Source: Gammaproteobacteria bacterium (GTDB lineage: Bacteria > Pseudomonadota > Gammaproteobacteria > Pseudomonadales > Porticoccaceae). From it: a stretch of DNA of 64,000 nucleotides. Within the stretch, counting starts at the first letter, position 1, and every line of letters begins with the position of its first letter. Both the position numbers and the translations under genes were made by a program. A model generated the notes under the pieces. The model was not told the DNA's origin, ran no database searches, and was given only the letters and a program-made list of their open reading frames with translations. The stretch covers positions 163,523 through 227,522 of the forward strand of contig JAGPUW010000014.1 in assembly GCA_018069465.1 (NCBI GenBank), written 5' to 3'. Shown one piece after another: positions 37,319-46,110 of this stretch.

Positions 37319-37403
37319 GATGGTGTTGTTGCTAATGCTTGAGCGACAACTCAAGAGCGCATCTGCATGAATGGAAACACCAACAAACAGATAGGGCAAA
37401 GCC

Positions 37404-38876
37404 ATGAACACCGAATCTATTGTCTCCAAAGTCTGGAGTTTCTGTACCACCCTGCGCGATGACGGCGTGGGTTATGGCGATTATCTGGAGCAGCTCACTT
37501 ATTTGATCTTCCTGAAAATGGCGGATGAATACAGCAAGCCGCCCTATAGTCGCGATGTGGGTATACCCGAACAGTACAGCTGGCAAAGTCTGCGCAGTAA
37601 AAATGGCGCTGAACTTGAGGTGCATTACGTGAGCTTGTTGCGCGCCCTCGGTGGCCAAAAGGCGATGCTGGGGCAGATCTTCACCAAGGCGCAAAACAAG
37701 ATACAGGACCCCGCCAAACTTTCCCGCTTGATTCAAATGGTGAACGATACCGACTGGGTGGTGATGGGGGCCGATACCAAAGGCACGATTTACGAAGGTT
37801 TGCTGGAGAAAAATGCGGAAGACACCAAGTCAGGCGCTGGCCAGTACTTTACGCCGCGCTCGCTGATTCACGCCATGGTGCAGTGTATGCGCCCGGAGCC
37901 AAACCAGACCATTGCCGACCCGGCTTGTGGCACCGGCGGTTTCTTTTTATCGGCCTACGATTACCTGGTGGAGAACTATAAGCTGGATAAAAAGCAGAAG
38001 GCTTTTTTAAAGCACGATACCTTTCACGGTAATGAGATCGTCGCCAATACCCGCCGTCTGTGTTTAATGAATATGTTCCTCCACAACATCGGCGAGATCG
38101 ACGGTGACAGTGCGGTCAGCCCCAACGATGCGCTGGTGGCTTCGCCCACAAAGACCGTTGATATGGTGCTGGCGAATCCGCCCTTTGGTAAAAAGAGCAG
38201 CATGACCTTTACCAATGAAGAGGGTGGGCAGGAAAAGGATGACCTAACCTATAACCGCCAGGACTTTTGGGACACTACCTCAAACAAGCAGCTGAACTTT
38301 GTGCAGCATATTCGCAGTATGCTCAAATCCACTGGCCGCGCCGCGGTGGTGGTGCCCGATAACGTATTGTTTGAAGGCGGAGCTGGTGAAACCGTGCGCA
38401 AAAAGCTGATGGAAAATACTGACTTGCACACCATATTGCGTTTGCCCACGGGCATTTTTTACGCCAATGGCGTTAAGGCGAACGTACTGTTTTTCGATAA
38501 CAAACCCGCCCAAAAAGACCCCTGGACGAAAGAAATCTGGTTTTACGATTACCGCACTAATGTTCACCATACCCTGAAGAGGAAGCCTTTACGGGTGGAG
38601 CATCTGGCCGATTTTGTCGAGTGTTACAAACCAGAGAACCGCTTTAAACGCAAAGCCAACTGGAGTGAGAGTAAAAATCCCGAGGGTCGCTGGCGCAAAT
38701 ATAGCTACGAAGAAATTGCGGCCCGCGATAAAACCAGTCTGGATATTTTTTGGCTTAAAGATAAGTCGCTCGCCGACCTCGATAACCTGCCCGAGCCCGA
38801 GGTGTTGGCTGAGGAAATTATCGAAAACATGGAGGCTGGGTTGAATAGCTTTAGGGCGGTGTTGAGTGCGCTTTGA
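37404..38876 (+). CDS. hsdM: Type I restriction-modification DNA methyltransferase subunit M
   Basis: A complete N6-adenine DNA methylase subunit of 490 residues. The cofactor motif DPACGTGGF is at 172-180 and the catalytic motif NPPF at 258-261. The N-terminal helical domain (YGDYLEQLTYLIFLKMADEY) is that of HsdM. It is separated from fic by 144 bases carrying an inverted repeat, so it may be transcribed alone. With hsdR broken, it and HsdS could still methylate the chromosome and act as an orphan modification system. The gene order R-S-fic-M is unusual. Confidence 0.96.
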   Translation: MNTESIVSKVWSFCTTLRDDGVGYGDYLEQLTYLIFLKMADEYSKPPYSRDVGIPEQYSWQSLRSKNGAELEVHYVSLLRALGGQKAMLGQIFTKAQNKIQDPAKLSRLIQMVNDTDWVVMGADTKGTIYEGLLEKNAEDTKSGAGQYFTPRSLIHAMVQCMRPEPNQTIADPACGTGGFFLSAYDYLVENYKLDKKQKAFLKHDTFHGNEIVANTRRLCLMNMFLHNIGEIDGDSAVSPNDALVASPTKTVDMVLANPPFGKKSSMTFTNEEGGQEKDDLTYNRQDFWDTTSNKQLNFVQHIRSMLKSTGRAAVVVPDNVLFEGGAGETVRKKLMENTDLHTILRLPTGIFYANGVKANVLFFDNKPAQKDPWTKEIWFYDYRTNVHHTLKRKPLRVEHLADFVECYKPENRFKRKANWSESKNPEGRWRKYSYEEIAARDKTSLDIFWLKDKSLADLDNLPEPEVLAEEIIENMEAGLNSFRAVLSAL

Positions 38877-38983
38877 TAATTTTGCCGGTAAGGATTAATA
38901 GAAAGGCAAGAATTGTTTGCAAGGTAAGAATATATTGCTGCTAAGTGCTACCAAGTATAGTCCCTGTATTCAGGAGTAAGAAA

Positions 38984-40687
38984 ATGTCCAAAATTGACCG
39001 CCGCGCCTATGCGGAAATGTACGGCCCGACCGTTGGTGACCGGGTGCGCTTGGGTGACACCGAGTTATTTATCGAGGTGGAAAAAGACCACACCCGCTAT
39101 GGCGACGAGGTGAAGTTTGGCGGCGGCAAAGTCATTCGTGATGGCATGGGCCAGAGCCAGCGGCCCCGTGCGGAAACGGTTGATACCTTAATTACTAACG
39201 CCTTGATTGTCGATTACTGGGGCATTGTCAAAGCCGATGTCGGCCTTAAAGATGGTCGCATTGTCGCCATCGGTAAAGGCGGTAATCCGGATGTGCAGGA
39301 TGGGGTCGATATTATCGTTGGCCCGGGTACTGAGGTGATTGCGGGCGAGGGGCAAATTCTTACCGCTGGTGGTATTGATGCCCATATTCACTTTATCTGC
39401 CCCCAACAAATTGAAGAGGCGCTGATGTCTGGCGTCACCACTATGCTCGGCGGCGGCACCGGCCCGGCGACGGGCACCAACGCGACCACCTGCACGCCGG
39501 GGGCCTGGCACATTGGCAATATGCTCAAGGCGGCGGAAGGCTTGCCGATGAACTTCGGCTTTCTCGGCAAGGGTAATGGCAGTTTGCCGGAGGCGCTGGA
39601 AGAGCAGCTCGCCGCTGGCGCGATGGGTTTAAAATTGCACGAAGACTGGGGCACGACACCGGCCTCTATCGATAACTGCCTGAGTGTGGCGGAGCGCTAC
39701 GATGTGCAGGTGGCGATTCATACCGACACCCTTAACGAGTCCGGCTTTGTTGAAGATACGCTGGCCGCTTTCAAGGGCAGGGCTATTCACACTTACCATA
39801 CCGAAGGTGCGGGCGGCGGCCATGCCCCCGATATTATTCGCGCCTGTGGTGAGGCCCATGTGCTGCCGTCATCCACCAATCCGACCCGTCCCTACACCAT
39901 TAATACCGTAGACGAGCACCTCGATATGCTGATGGTTTGTCATCACCTCGACGCGAATATTCCCGAAGACGTAGCCTTTGCGGATTCGCGGATTCGTCGC
40001 GAAACCATTGCCGCCGAGGATATTCTTCACGACCTCGGTGCTTTCAGTATGATCGCCTCGGACTCTCAAGCTATGGGCCGGGTTGGTGAGGTGATTATTC
40101 GCACCTGGCAGACCGCCCACAAAATGAAGGTGCAGCGCGGGCCACTGCCGGAAGACAGTGATCGCAATGACAACTTTCGTGTGCGCCGCTACATTGCCAA
40201 ATACACCATTAATCCGGCGATTACCCACGGCATTGGTCACGAGGTGGGTTCCATCGAAGTTGGCAAGATGGCTGATTTGGTGTTGTGGAAGCCGGCCTTC
40301 TTTGGTGTGAAGCCCTCATTGATTATTAAAGGTGGGATGATCGCCGCAGCGCCAATGGGTGACCCGAATGCTTCCATCCCCACGCCTCAGCCGGTGCACT
40401 ATCGCCCTATGTTTGGTGCCTTTGGCAAGGCAGTAATAGATACCAGCGTGCATTTTGTTTCTCAGGCGGCACTGGCTGCGGAGGTTGATCGAGCTCTGGG
40501 TTTAGAGCGCCCGCTAGTGGCGGTTAGAAATACTCGCAGTATTCGTAAAAAGGATTTGTTGCTCAATGATGCCCAGCCGCATATTGAAGTCAATCCGCAA
40601 ACCTACGAGGTGCGAGCTGACGGTGTGTTGTTAACCTGCGAGCCTGCCGAAGTACTACCTTTGGCCCAGCGCTATTTTCTGTTTTAG
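38984..40687 (+). CDS. ureC: Urease subunit alpha (catalytic)
   Basis: The 567-residue catalytic subunit. All nickel ligands are visible in the expected places: His134 and His136 (DAHIHFICP), the carbamylated Lys217 ([10 protein letters not shown]), His246 (VAIHTDT), His272 (HTYHTEG) and the Asp in [10 protein letters not shown]. The flap histidine lies in [12 protein letters not shown] is located eight bases before the ATG at 38984; the frame is open from 38945. It is split from ureB by the restriction island, and so must be expressed from a promoter upstream of 38984 or by read-through from hsdM. Confidence 0.98.
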   Translation: MSKIDRRAYAEMYGPTVGDRVRLGDTELFIEVEKDHTRYGDEVKFGGGKVIRDGMGQSQRPRAETVDTLITNALIVDYWGIVKADVGLKDGRIVAIGKGGNPDVQDGVDIIVGPGTEVIAGEGQILTAGGIDAHIHFICPQQIEEALMSGVTTMLGGGTGPATGTNATTCTPGAWHIGNMLKAAEGLPMNFGFLGKGNGSLPEALEEQLAAGAMGLKLHEDWGTTPASIDNCLSVAERYDVQVAIHTDTLNESGFVEDTLAAFKGRAIHTYHTEGAGGGHAPDIIRACGEAHVLPSSTNPTRPYTINTVDEHLDMLMVCHHLDANIPEDVAFADSRIRRETIAAEDILHDLGAFSMIASDSQAMGRVGEVIIRTWQTAHKMKVQRGPLPEDSDRNDNFRVRRYIAKYTINPAITHGIGHEVGSIEVGKMADLVLWKPAFFGVKPSLIIKGGMIAAAPMGDPNASIPTPQPVHYRPMFGAFGKAVIDTSVHFVSQAALAAEVDRALGLERPLVAVRNTRSIRKKDLLLNDAQPHIEVNPQTYEVRADGVLLTCEPAEVLPLAQRYFLF

Positions 40688-40745
40688 AAGCATACTGAAT
40701 TAAATATTTGTCTCGGTGCTTTTTTAAAAAGCGCGCTTTCAAGTG

Positions 40746-40791
40746 GCGATTAAAAAGTAATAATTTATGCGATTAAAAAGTAATAACTTAT
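40746..40791. repeat. 23-bp tandem duplication spanning the ureE start
   Basis: Two copies of GCGATTAAAAAGTAATAA followed by TTAT or CTTAT lie side by side, differing by one base. The second copy ends in the AT of the ureE ATG. The first copy carries an ATG at 40767 that opens a short frame stopping just inside ureE, in another frame. This could compete for ribosomes with ureE. Confidence 0.75.
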
Positions 40792-41275
40792 GCGAAAAGT
40801 AACAAGCTTTGTTGAAAAAGAGTTGCCCAGCACTTCAGGCAGTTCGGCGCTCAGTGAGCTGATTCTGACTTACGATGAGCGCAAGAAAAGTCGCTTTAAA
40901 GCCGAGACCACCAGTGGCGAATTACTGGGCGTGATATTGCCTCGGGGCCGGGTGCTGCGCGGCGGTGATTTGTTGGCTGATGAAGCCGGGGCTCTGGTGC
41001 GTATTGTCGCTGCGCCGGAGTCTTTGAGTCGGGTCAGCGGTGATGACCCCCGCTCCCTGACACGGGCCGCCTACCATTTAGGTAATCGCCACATGCCCTT
41101 GCAGGTGGGTGATGGCTGGTTGAGCTATCAGCACGACCACGTACTCGATGACATGGTGCGTGGTTTGGGCTTGCAGGTAGCAATGATAGATGCTGCCTTT
41201 GAGCCAGAGGAGGGGGCTTATTCGGCGCATTCTCAGGGGGCTGCTGGTCACGGCCATAATAGCCACGGCCATTAA
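40790..41275 (+). CDS. ureE: Urease accessory protein UreE (nickel metallochaperone)
   Basis: A 161-residue nickel carrier that hands Ni to UreG. The N-terminal domain (LTYDERKKSRFKAETTSG) and the second domain with YHLGNRHMPLQVGDGWLSY (metal-binding His) match the family. The C-terminal tail is His-rich (HSQGAAGHGHNSHGH), the part that stores nickel. It follows ureC by about 100 bases and a tandem repeat that reaches its start codon. ureF follows a few bases after its stop. Confidence 0.95.
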   Translation: MRKVTSFVEKELPSTSGSSALSELILTYDERKKSRFKAETTSGELLGVILPRGRVLRGGDLLADEAGALVRIVAAPESLSRVSGDDPRSLTRAAYHLGNRHMPLQVGDGWLSYQHDHVLDDMVRGLGLQVAMIDAAFEPEEGAYSAHSQGAAGHGHNSHGH

Positions 41276-41276
41276 T

Positions 41277-41993
41277 ATGAAGCTTGAAGGCAAGTCCTCT
41301 GATGTAAAAAATGTTGATAATGTGAGCTTGGATAACGCGACGATGCTATTCCAGTTATTGCGCTTCTCCAGCCCCTCCTTACCTATCGGCAGCTTTGCCT
41401 GGTCACAGGGCCTAGAGTCGGCTATTGAGCTGGAGTGGTTGAAAAATACCGATGATCTCTACGACTGGTTATTAGCGATGCTCGAACATGCGTTTGTGCA
41501 ACAGGAGCTACCGCTGTTAATACGCATGTTGAGCAGTAATGAAGAGGGTGAACTCGAATGCTGGAACCAACGCTCTTTAGCCATGCGTGAAAGCGCTGAG
41601 CTGCGCATGGAAGATGTGCACACCGGGCGGGCGTTGCTGCAACTGGCTCGCTCGCTGGATGTGAATTTGGCTAAAGGCTGGCGTGATGATGTTGATATTG
41701 GTTACTTAGCCGCATTTACCATGATGTGTCGCCATTACCAGCTGGGTTTTGTAGCGGCGGCCACCGGGTTTATCTGGAGCTGGCTCGATAATCAAATCGC
41801 CGCTGCCATTAAGTTATTTCCCCTCGGTCAAACTGCCGGGCAATTATTGATCGAGCGTTTGGCACCCGCTATTTCGGGGGTGATTGAGGATGCTCAGAAA
41901 GTGCAAGACAGAGACATCGGTATTAGCCTGCCGGGACAGGTGATGGCCAGTATGTTGCACGAGAGCCAGTACAGCCGAATGTTTCGATCCTGA
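41277..41993 (+). CDS. ureF: Urease accessory protein UreF
   Basis: About 238 residues. LLRFSSPSLPIGSFAWSQGLE is the opening family signature and EDVHTGRALLQLARSL plus the terminal SRMFRS are typical. It sits with UreD and UreG on apo-urease and acts as the activator of UreG GTP hydrolysis. The frame is open from 41190, but the ATG at 41277, two bases after the ureE stop, gives a normal N terminus with a short extra tail (KLEGKSSDVKNV). Confidence 0.93.
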   Translation: MKLEGKSSDVKNVDNVSLDNATMLFQLLRFSSPSLPIGSFAWSQGLESAIELEWLKNTDDLYDWLLAMLEHAFVQQELPLLIRMLSSNEEGELECWNQRSLAMRESAELRMEDVHTGRALLQLARSLDVNLAKGWRDDVDIGYLAAFTMMCRHYQLGFVAAATGFIWSWLDNQIAAAIKLFPLGQTAGQLLIERLAPAISGVIEDAQKVQDRDIGISLPGQVMASMLHESQYSRMFRS

Positions 41994-42112
41994 ACTCTGT
42001 TTTACTTGAAATCGGTTTTACTTGGCCCCTGTTTTATTAAGCTATTTCACTACACTCGGCGGCAGCTAATACCTCGCCGCTTTAACAGAGACAAAATTAG
42101 AGACAAATAAAT

Positions 42113-42718
42113 ATGAGTAAACAAGCTCTACGCATAGGCGTTGGTGGCCCGGTGGGTTCTGGCAAAACAGCTCTGGTATTGCGATTGTGCGAGGCGATGC
42201 GTGAAGACTACGAGATCGCCGTGGTGACCAACGATATTTATACCCGTGAAGATGCTGAGTTCCTGGCCCGCAACGAGGCTCTGTCTACAGAGCGTATTGT
42301 CGGGGTGGAAACTGGGGGCTGCCCGCATACCGCGATTCGCGAAGATGCGTCAATGAATCTGGCCGCAGTGGCTGACTTGAATGAGCGCTTCCCCGACCTC
42401 GATATCGTCTTTATCGAAAGTGGTGGCGACAACCTCAGTGCGACCTTTAGCCCTGAATTATCGGACTTCACCATTTATGTTATCGACGTTTCCGCTGGCG
42501 ATAAAATCCCCCGCAAAGGCGGGCCGGGAATTACCAAGTCGGATTTATTAGTGATTAATAAAATCGATATTGCGCCCTTCGTTGGTGCGTCCCTTGAGGT
42601 GATGGACAGAGATGCACGACTTATGCGCAAGGATAAACCTTTTCTGTTTACCAACATGAAGGACAAAACCGGTTTGGCTGAGGTGATTTCGATTATTACC
42701 GATCAAGGCATGCTTTAG
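42113..42718 (+). CDS. ureG: Urease accessory GTPase UreG
   Basis: A 201-residue SIMIBI-class GTPase that powers nickel insertion into urease. The P-loop [12 protein letters not shown], the metal-binding Cys-Pro-His in [15 protein letters not shown] and the guanine-specific NKID motif are all present. It is the last gene of the urease operon; two hairpins follow it. Length is normal for the family (about 205). Confidence 0.97.
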   Translation: MSKQALRIGVGGPVGSGKTALVLRLCEAMREDYEIAVVTNDIYTREDAEFLARNEALSTERIVGVETGGCPHTAIREDASMNLAAVADLNERFPDLDIVFIESGGDNLSATFSPELSDFTIYVIDVSAGDKIPRKGGPGITKSDLLVINKIDIAPFVGASLEVMDRDARLMRKDKPFLFTNMKDKTGLAEVISIITDQGML

Positions 42719-42737
42719 CCGAGGGTTATTGCTTGAG

Positions 42738-42760
42738 AAGCCCGACAGGGCTTTAGTTTA
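42738..42760 (+). terminator. Weak hairpin after ureG
   Basis: AAGCCC pairs with GGGCTT around a four-base loop, followed by TAGTTTA. A short stem, so a weak terminator at most; a stronger one follows at 42812. Confidence 0.4.
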
Positions 42761-42811
42761 TTCACCCAGAAAAACACCCTTCTTAACTTAATTTACAAAA
42801 TGCTTCTTATT

Positions 42812-42849
42812 AGGGCTTTGCGCGTCAATCTGGTGCGCAAAGCCCTTTT
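42812..42849 (+). terminator. Strong terminator between ureG and urtA
   Basis: A stem of about eleven pairs, AGGGCTTTGCGC against GCGCAAAGCCCT, with a ten-base loop and TTTT. It separates the urease and urea-transport transcripts. Its loop and 3' arm overlap a possible NtrC site (42821-42837). Confidence 0.75.
42821..42837. promoter_or_regulatory. NtrC-like enhancer site upstream of urtA
   Basis: The seventeen bases CGCGTCAATCTGGTGCG match the NtrC pattern TGCACCA-N3-TGGTGCA at 10 of 14 defined bases, with the right half TGGTGCG nearly perfect. It lies 107 bases before the sigma-54 box, a normal enhancer distance, although it falls within the terminator hairpin. Confidence 0.45.
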
Positions 42850-42943
42850 AATCAAGCGGTCTCCTCCAGCAATTTCGTGTAAATCGTTCCTTCTACAGAT
42901 AAATCACCGCTGTTTCGCTGAGTTTTGTCATCAATATGCCATC

Positions 42944-42960
42944 TGGCATGAGACATGCAT
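42944..42960 (+). promoter_or_regulatory. Sigma-54 (-24/-12) promoter of the urt operon
   Basis: TGGCATGAGACATGCAT has the GG and GC pairs of the -24/-12 element spaced exactly ten bases apart, and its pattern is close to TGGCAC-N5-TTGCA. Transcription would begin near 42970, about 58 bases before urtA. Urea transport genes are commonly nitrogen controlled. Confidence 0.65.
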
Positions 42961-43027
42961 TGTATAAACCTTGCGTGTATTCGCCATTTTACAAGACTAA
43001 CAACTAGCAGATTGATGGAGAAACAAG

Positions 43028-44359
43028 ATGCAAAGATCGTCCAGTAAATTTATCAGGCAGGCTGCAGCTAAGCCGTGGCTTAAAAAGTTGAGCATTGTTG
43101 CGAGCGCTGCAGCGATTACTTTATCTGCCAGCATGGTGCAGGCAGCAGACACGATTAAAGTCGGCGTGCTTCATTCTCTATCGGGCACGATGGCGATTAG
43201 TGAAACCACATTGAAAGATACTGTTTTGATGTTGATCGAAGATCAAAACAAAAAAGGCGGTTTGTTGGGTAAGCAACTTGAAGCCGTGGTGGTTGACCCC
43301 GCGTCGAACTGGCCGCTATTTGCAGAAAAAACCAAAGAGCTATTGGGCAAAGAAAAAGTTGATGTGATCTTCGGTTGCTGGACTTCTGTTTCCCGCAAGT
43401 CGGCACTTCCGGTGCTTGAAGAAATGAACGGCTTGCTGTTTTACCCGGTGCAATACGAAGGTGAAGAATCGTCGAAGAACGTTTTTTACACCGGTGCTGC
43501 GCCCAACCAACAGGCTATTCCCGCTGTGGATTACCTGATGGATGACGTCGGCGTGAAGCGCTGGGTTCTGGCGGGTACAGATTATGTCTACCCACGTACC
43601 ACCAACAAAATTCTCGAGTCTTACCTGAAAAGCAAGGGTGTTGCCTCAGAAGATATCATGATCAGCTACACCCCCTTCGGCCACTCTGACTGGCAGACCA
43701 TCGTTTCTGACGTGAAGAAATTCGGTTCTGCGGGCAAGAAAACAGCCGTGGTTTCTACCATTAATGGTGATGCCAATGTGCCTTTCTACAAAGAGCTAGG
43801 TAACCAGGGTGTTTCCGCTGAAGATATTCCCGTTGTCGCCTTCTCCGTTGGTGAGGAAGAGCTTTCCGGCTTTGATACCAAGCCTTTAATCGGTCATCTG
43901 GCGGCCTGGAACTACTTCATGAGTGCCGATGCTGATGCTAATGCCGACTTCATTAAAAAATGGCATGCCTACATCAAAGACGAAAAGCGCGTAACCAACG
44001 ACCCAATGGAGGCTACCTATATTGGCTTCAATATGTGGGCGAAGGCTGTTGAAAAAGCGGGAAGCACCGATGTCGATAAAGTGCGACCTGCAATGTACGG
44101 CATGACGGTTCCCAACCTGACGGGCGGCACCGCTAAAATGCTGCCTAATCATCACCTGACCAAGCCGGTGCTGATTGGCGAGATTCAGGAAGACGGTCAG
44201 TTTGAAACCGTATGGCAAACCGAAGGTGAAGTACCCGGTGATGCCTGGACTGATTTCTTGCCAGAGAGTGCCAAACTGATCTCCGATTGGCAGGATGCAA
44301 AAATCATGTGTGGCAACTACAACACTGAAACCAAGACCTGTTCCGGCCAGAACTATTAA
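43028..44359 (+). CDS. urtA: Urea ABC transporter substrate-binding protein UrtA
   Basis: A 443-residue periplasmic binding protein with signal peptide (KKLSIVASAAAITLSASMVQA, cut before ADTIKVG). The fold is the type-I periplasmic family used for branched-chain amino acids, amides and urea. The segments VGVLHSLSGTMAISET and FGCWTSVSRKSALPVLEEMNGLLFYPVQYEG are diagnostic of UrtA. GGAG precedes the ATG. It heads urtABCDE and has a sigma-54 promoter. A 13-bp direct repeat covers the stop codon. Confidence 0.96.
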   Translation: MQRSSSKFIRQAAAKPWLKKLSIVASAAAITLSASMVQAADTIKVGVLHSLSGTMAISETTLKDTVLMLIEDQNKKGGLLGKQLEAVVVDPASNWPLFAEKTKELLGKEKVDVIFGCWTSVSRKSALPVLEEMNGLLFYPVQYEGEESSKNVFYTGAAPNQQAIPAVDYLMDDVGVKRWVLAGTDYVYPRTTNKILESYLKSKGVASEDIMISYTPFGHSDWQTIVSDVKKFGSAGKKTAVVSTINGDANVPFYKELGNQGVSAEDIPVVAFSVGEEELSGFDTKPLIGHLAAWNYFMSADADANADFIKKWHAYIKDEKRVTNDPMEATYIGFNMWAKAVEKAGSTDVDKVRPAMYGMTVPNLTGGTAKMLPNHHLTKPVLIGEIQEDGQFETVWQTEGEVPGDAWTDFLPESAKLISDWQDAKIMCGNYNTETKTCSGQNY

Positions 44360-44376
44360 GTTGAACTATTAAGTTG
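44351..44376. repeat. 13-bp tandem repeat over the urtA stop
   Basis: AACTATTAAGTTG occurs twice in a row; each copy contains the in-frame TAA sense, so the duplicated stop changes nothing in the protein. Confidence 0.75.
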
Positions 44377-44466
44377 ATCTGACTGTTCGATGCCTTGCCG
44401 ACTCCCTACCTTCCCGCGGAGTCGGCATTTCCTCCCCCTCCCCCTCCCACTCGATGGCTGAAGGCA

Positions 44467-46107
44467 ATGACTAGCTCACTGCGCACCTTGATTGCGCCGC
44501 TCCTGTCTTTTTTTATTTTGTCCTGCGCTTTTCCTGCTACTGTTTTTGCACAAGATGCTCCATTCGACGATCTTGCCGGCAAGCTCACTACCCGTAGTTT
44601 TAGCGAGAAAGCCCGGCTGATTGATAGTCTGGCGGCGACAAAGGATGCTCGTACGCTGGGCCTATTCCAGTCTTTATTGGCAGGCCAGCTTTATTACATT
44701 AAAGAAACCGGGGCTATAGTCGCTGTTGACAAAACGGATGATCAGTTTCTGGCGACGGACATATTATCAGCCGAAATGATGGGGGCAGTTGCCAAGCGTT
44801 CAGTTAAAAAAATTGGTGTTAATAATAAACTGAGAAAGCAGTTACGCAGCCTGATTGCCTCTTACAGTTTATCCAATCCCGATGTAGATATTCGCCTTGA
44901 GGCCGCGAAGGCCCTGGTTAAAAACCCACAAAAAGATTTTTTACCTGTTCTTGAAGCCGCTCTGGTCAAGGAAACAGACAAAGGTGTTCGCACTGCAATG
45001 GTTATAGCTCGCTCAGCGATCTTGCTGGGTAGTGAGGATGCAGAGCAGCGTTTAACGGCAGTTGAAGGTTTACGAGAGGCCAACGACAAGCAGGTCATGA
45101 CCCTGCTCGAACAGTTGGTTTTAGAGAATGAGGACGGCAGCGTTGGCGAGCCCGACGAAAGAGTGCGCCTGGCCGCACAAGAAGTGCTGGCCAAGCTGCA
45201 CACCAGTGCGCGATTTTATAAGGTCGCGGAAGACCTGTTTTTTGGTATTAGCCTGGGCTCGGTTTTACTACTGGCGGCGATTGGCCTGGCCATTACTTTT
45301 GGCGTGATGGGTGTGATTAACATGGCCCACGGCGAAATGATAATGCTCGGCGCCTATACCACCTATGTGGTGCAATTGATGATGCCCAACCATATTGGCA
45401 TGTCTCTGGTGGTCGCTGTACCGGCTGCGTTTTTGGTCTCTGGTTTATTTGGTGTCATTATCGAACGTAGCGTGATTCGCTTTCTCTACGGCCGGCCATT
45501 GGAAACCTTACTGGCGACCTTCGGTATCAGTCTTATCCTCCAGCAGCTTGTGCGTTCTGTTTTTTCGCCGCTGAATCGCCCGGTGATTACGCCCGAGTGG
45601 ATGAGTGGATCGTGGGAAATTAACGGCATGTTGTCGCTGACCTATAACCGCCTCTACATCATCTTTTTTGCGCTAGCGGTATTGTTTGTCTTGATACAAC
45701 TGTTGAAAAGAACCTTCTTTGGTTTGCAGATGCGTGCGGTGACTCAAAATCGTGCCATGGCTAGCTCCATGGGTATTCGCACAGGCTGGGTTGACGCCAT
45801 GACTTTTGGTCTTGGTTCGGGAGTTGCCGGTATTGCCGGTGTTGCTTTGAGCCAGTTGACCAATGTTGGGCCGAACCTCGGTCAGGCCTACATTATTGAC
45901 TCTTTTATGGTGGTGGTCTTCGGTGGTGTGGGCAACTTGCTCGGCACCCTGGTGGGCGCAATGAGCCTGGGCATCGTCAATAAATTTGCAGAGCCAATGC
46001 TCGGCGCGGTATTGGCGAAAATCCTGATCCTGGTCTTTGTCATTTTGTTTATACAACGCCGACCCCGAGGGCTGTTTGCTCTCAAAGGTCGCTTTGTGGA
46101 GGACTGA
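44467..46107 (+). CDS. urtB: Urea ABC transporter permease UrtB
   Basis: A 546-residue inner-membrane protein. After a hydrophobic signal-like start (LLSFFILSCAFPATVFA), residues 25-245 are a helical HEAT-like periplasmic region (YSLSNPDVDIRLEAAKALV) known in UrtB. The membrane part then resembles LivH: LAITFGVMGVINMAHGEMIMLGAY and GIAGVALSQLTNVGPNLGQAY. I chose ATG 44467; upstream TTG at 44395 is in frame but proline-rich. Works with UrtC and the ATPases UrtD/E. Confidence 0.93.
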   Translation: MTSSLRTLIAPLLSFFILSCAFPATVFAQDAPFDDLAGKLTTRSFSEKARLIDSLAATKDARTLGLFQSLLAGQLYYIKETGAIVAVDKTDDQFLATDILSAEMMGAVAKRSVKKIGVNNKLRKQLRSLIASYSLSNPDVDIRLEAAKALVKNPQKDFLPVLEAALVKETDKGVRTAMVIARSAILLGSEDAEQRLTAVEGLREANDKQVMTLLEQLVLENEDGSVGEPDERVRLAAQEVLAKLHTSARFYKVAEDLFFGISLGSVLLLAAIGLAITFGVMGVINMAHGEMIMLGAYTTYVVQLMMPNHIGMSLVVAVPAAFLVSGLFGVIIERSVIRFLYGRPLETLLATFGISLILQQLVRSVFSPLNRPVITPEWMSGSWEINGMLSLTYNRLYIIFFALAVLFVLIQLLKRTFFGLQMRAVTQNRAMASSMGIRTGWVDAMTFGLGSGVAGIAGVALSQLTNVGPNLGQAYIIDSFMVVVFGGVGNLLGTLVGAMSLGIVNKFAEPMLGAVLAKILILVFVILFIQRRPRGLFALKGRFVED

Positions 46108-46110
46108 TTA

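Noticed and set aside
29966..38983. Direct repeats marking the ends of the restriction island
   Set aside because: Both junctions were compared and no repeat longer than a few bases was found, so the mechanism of insertion is unknown.
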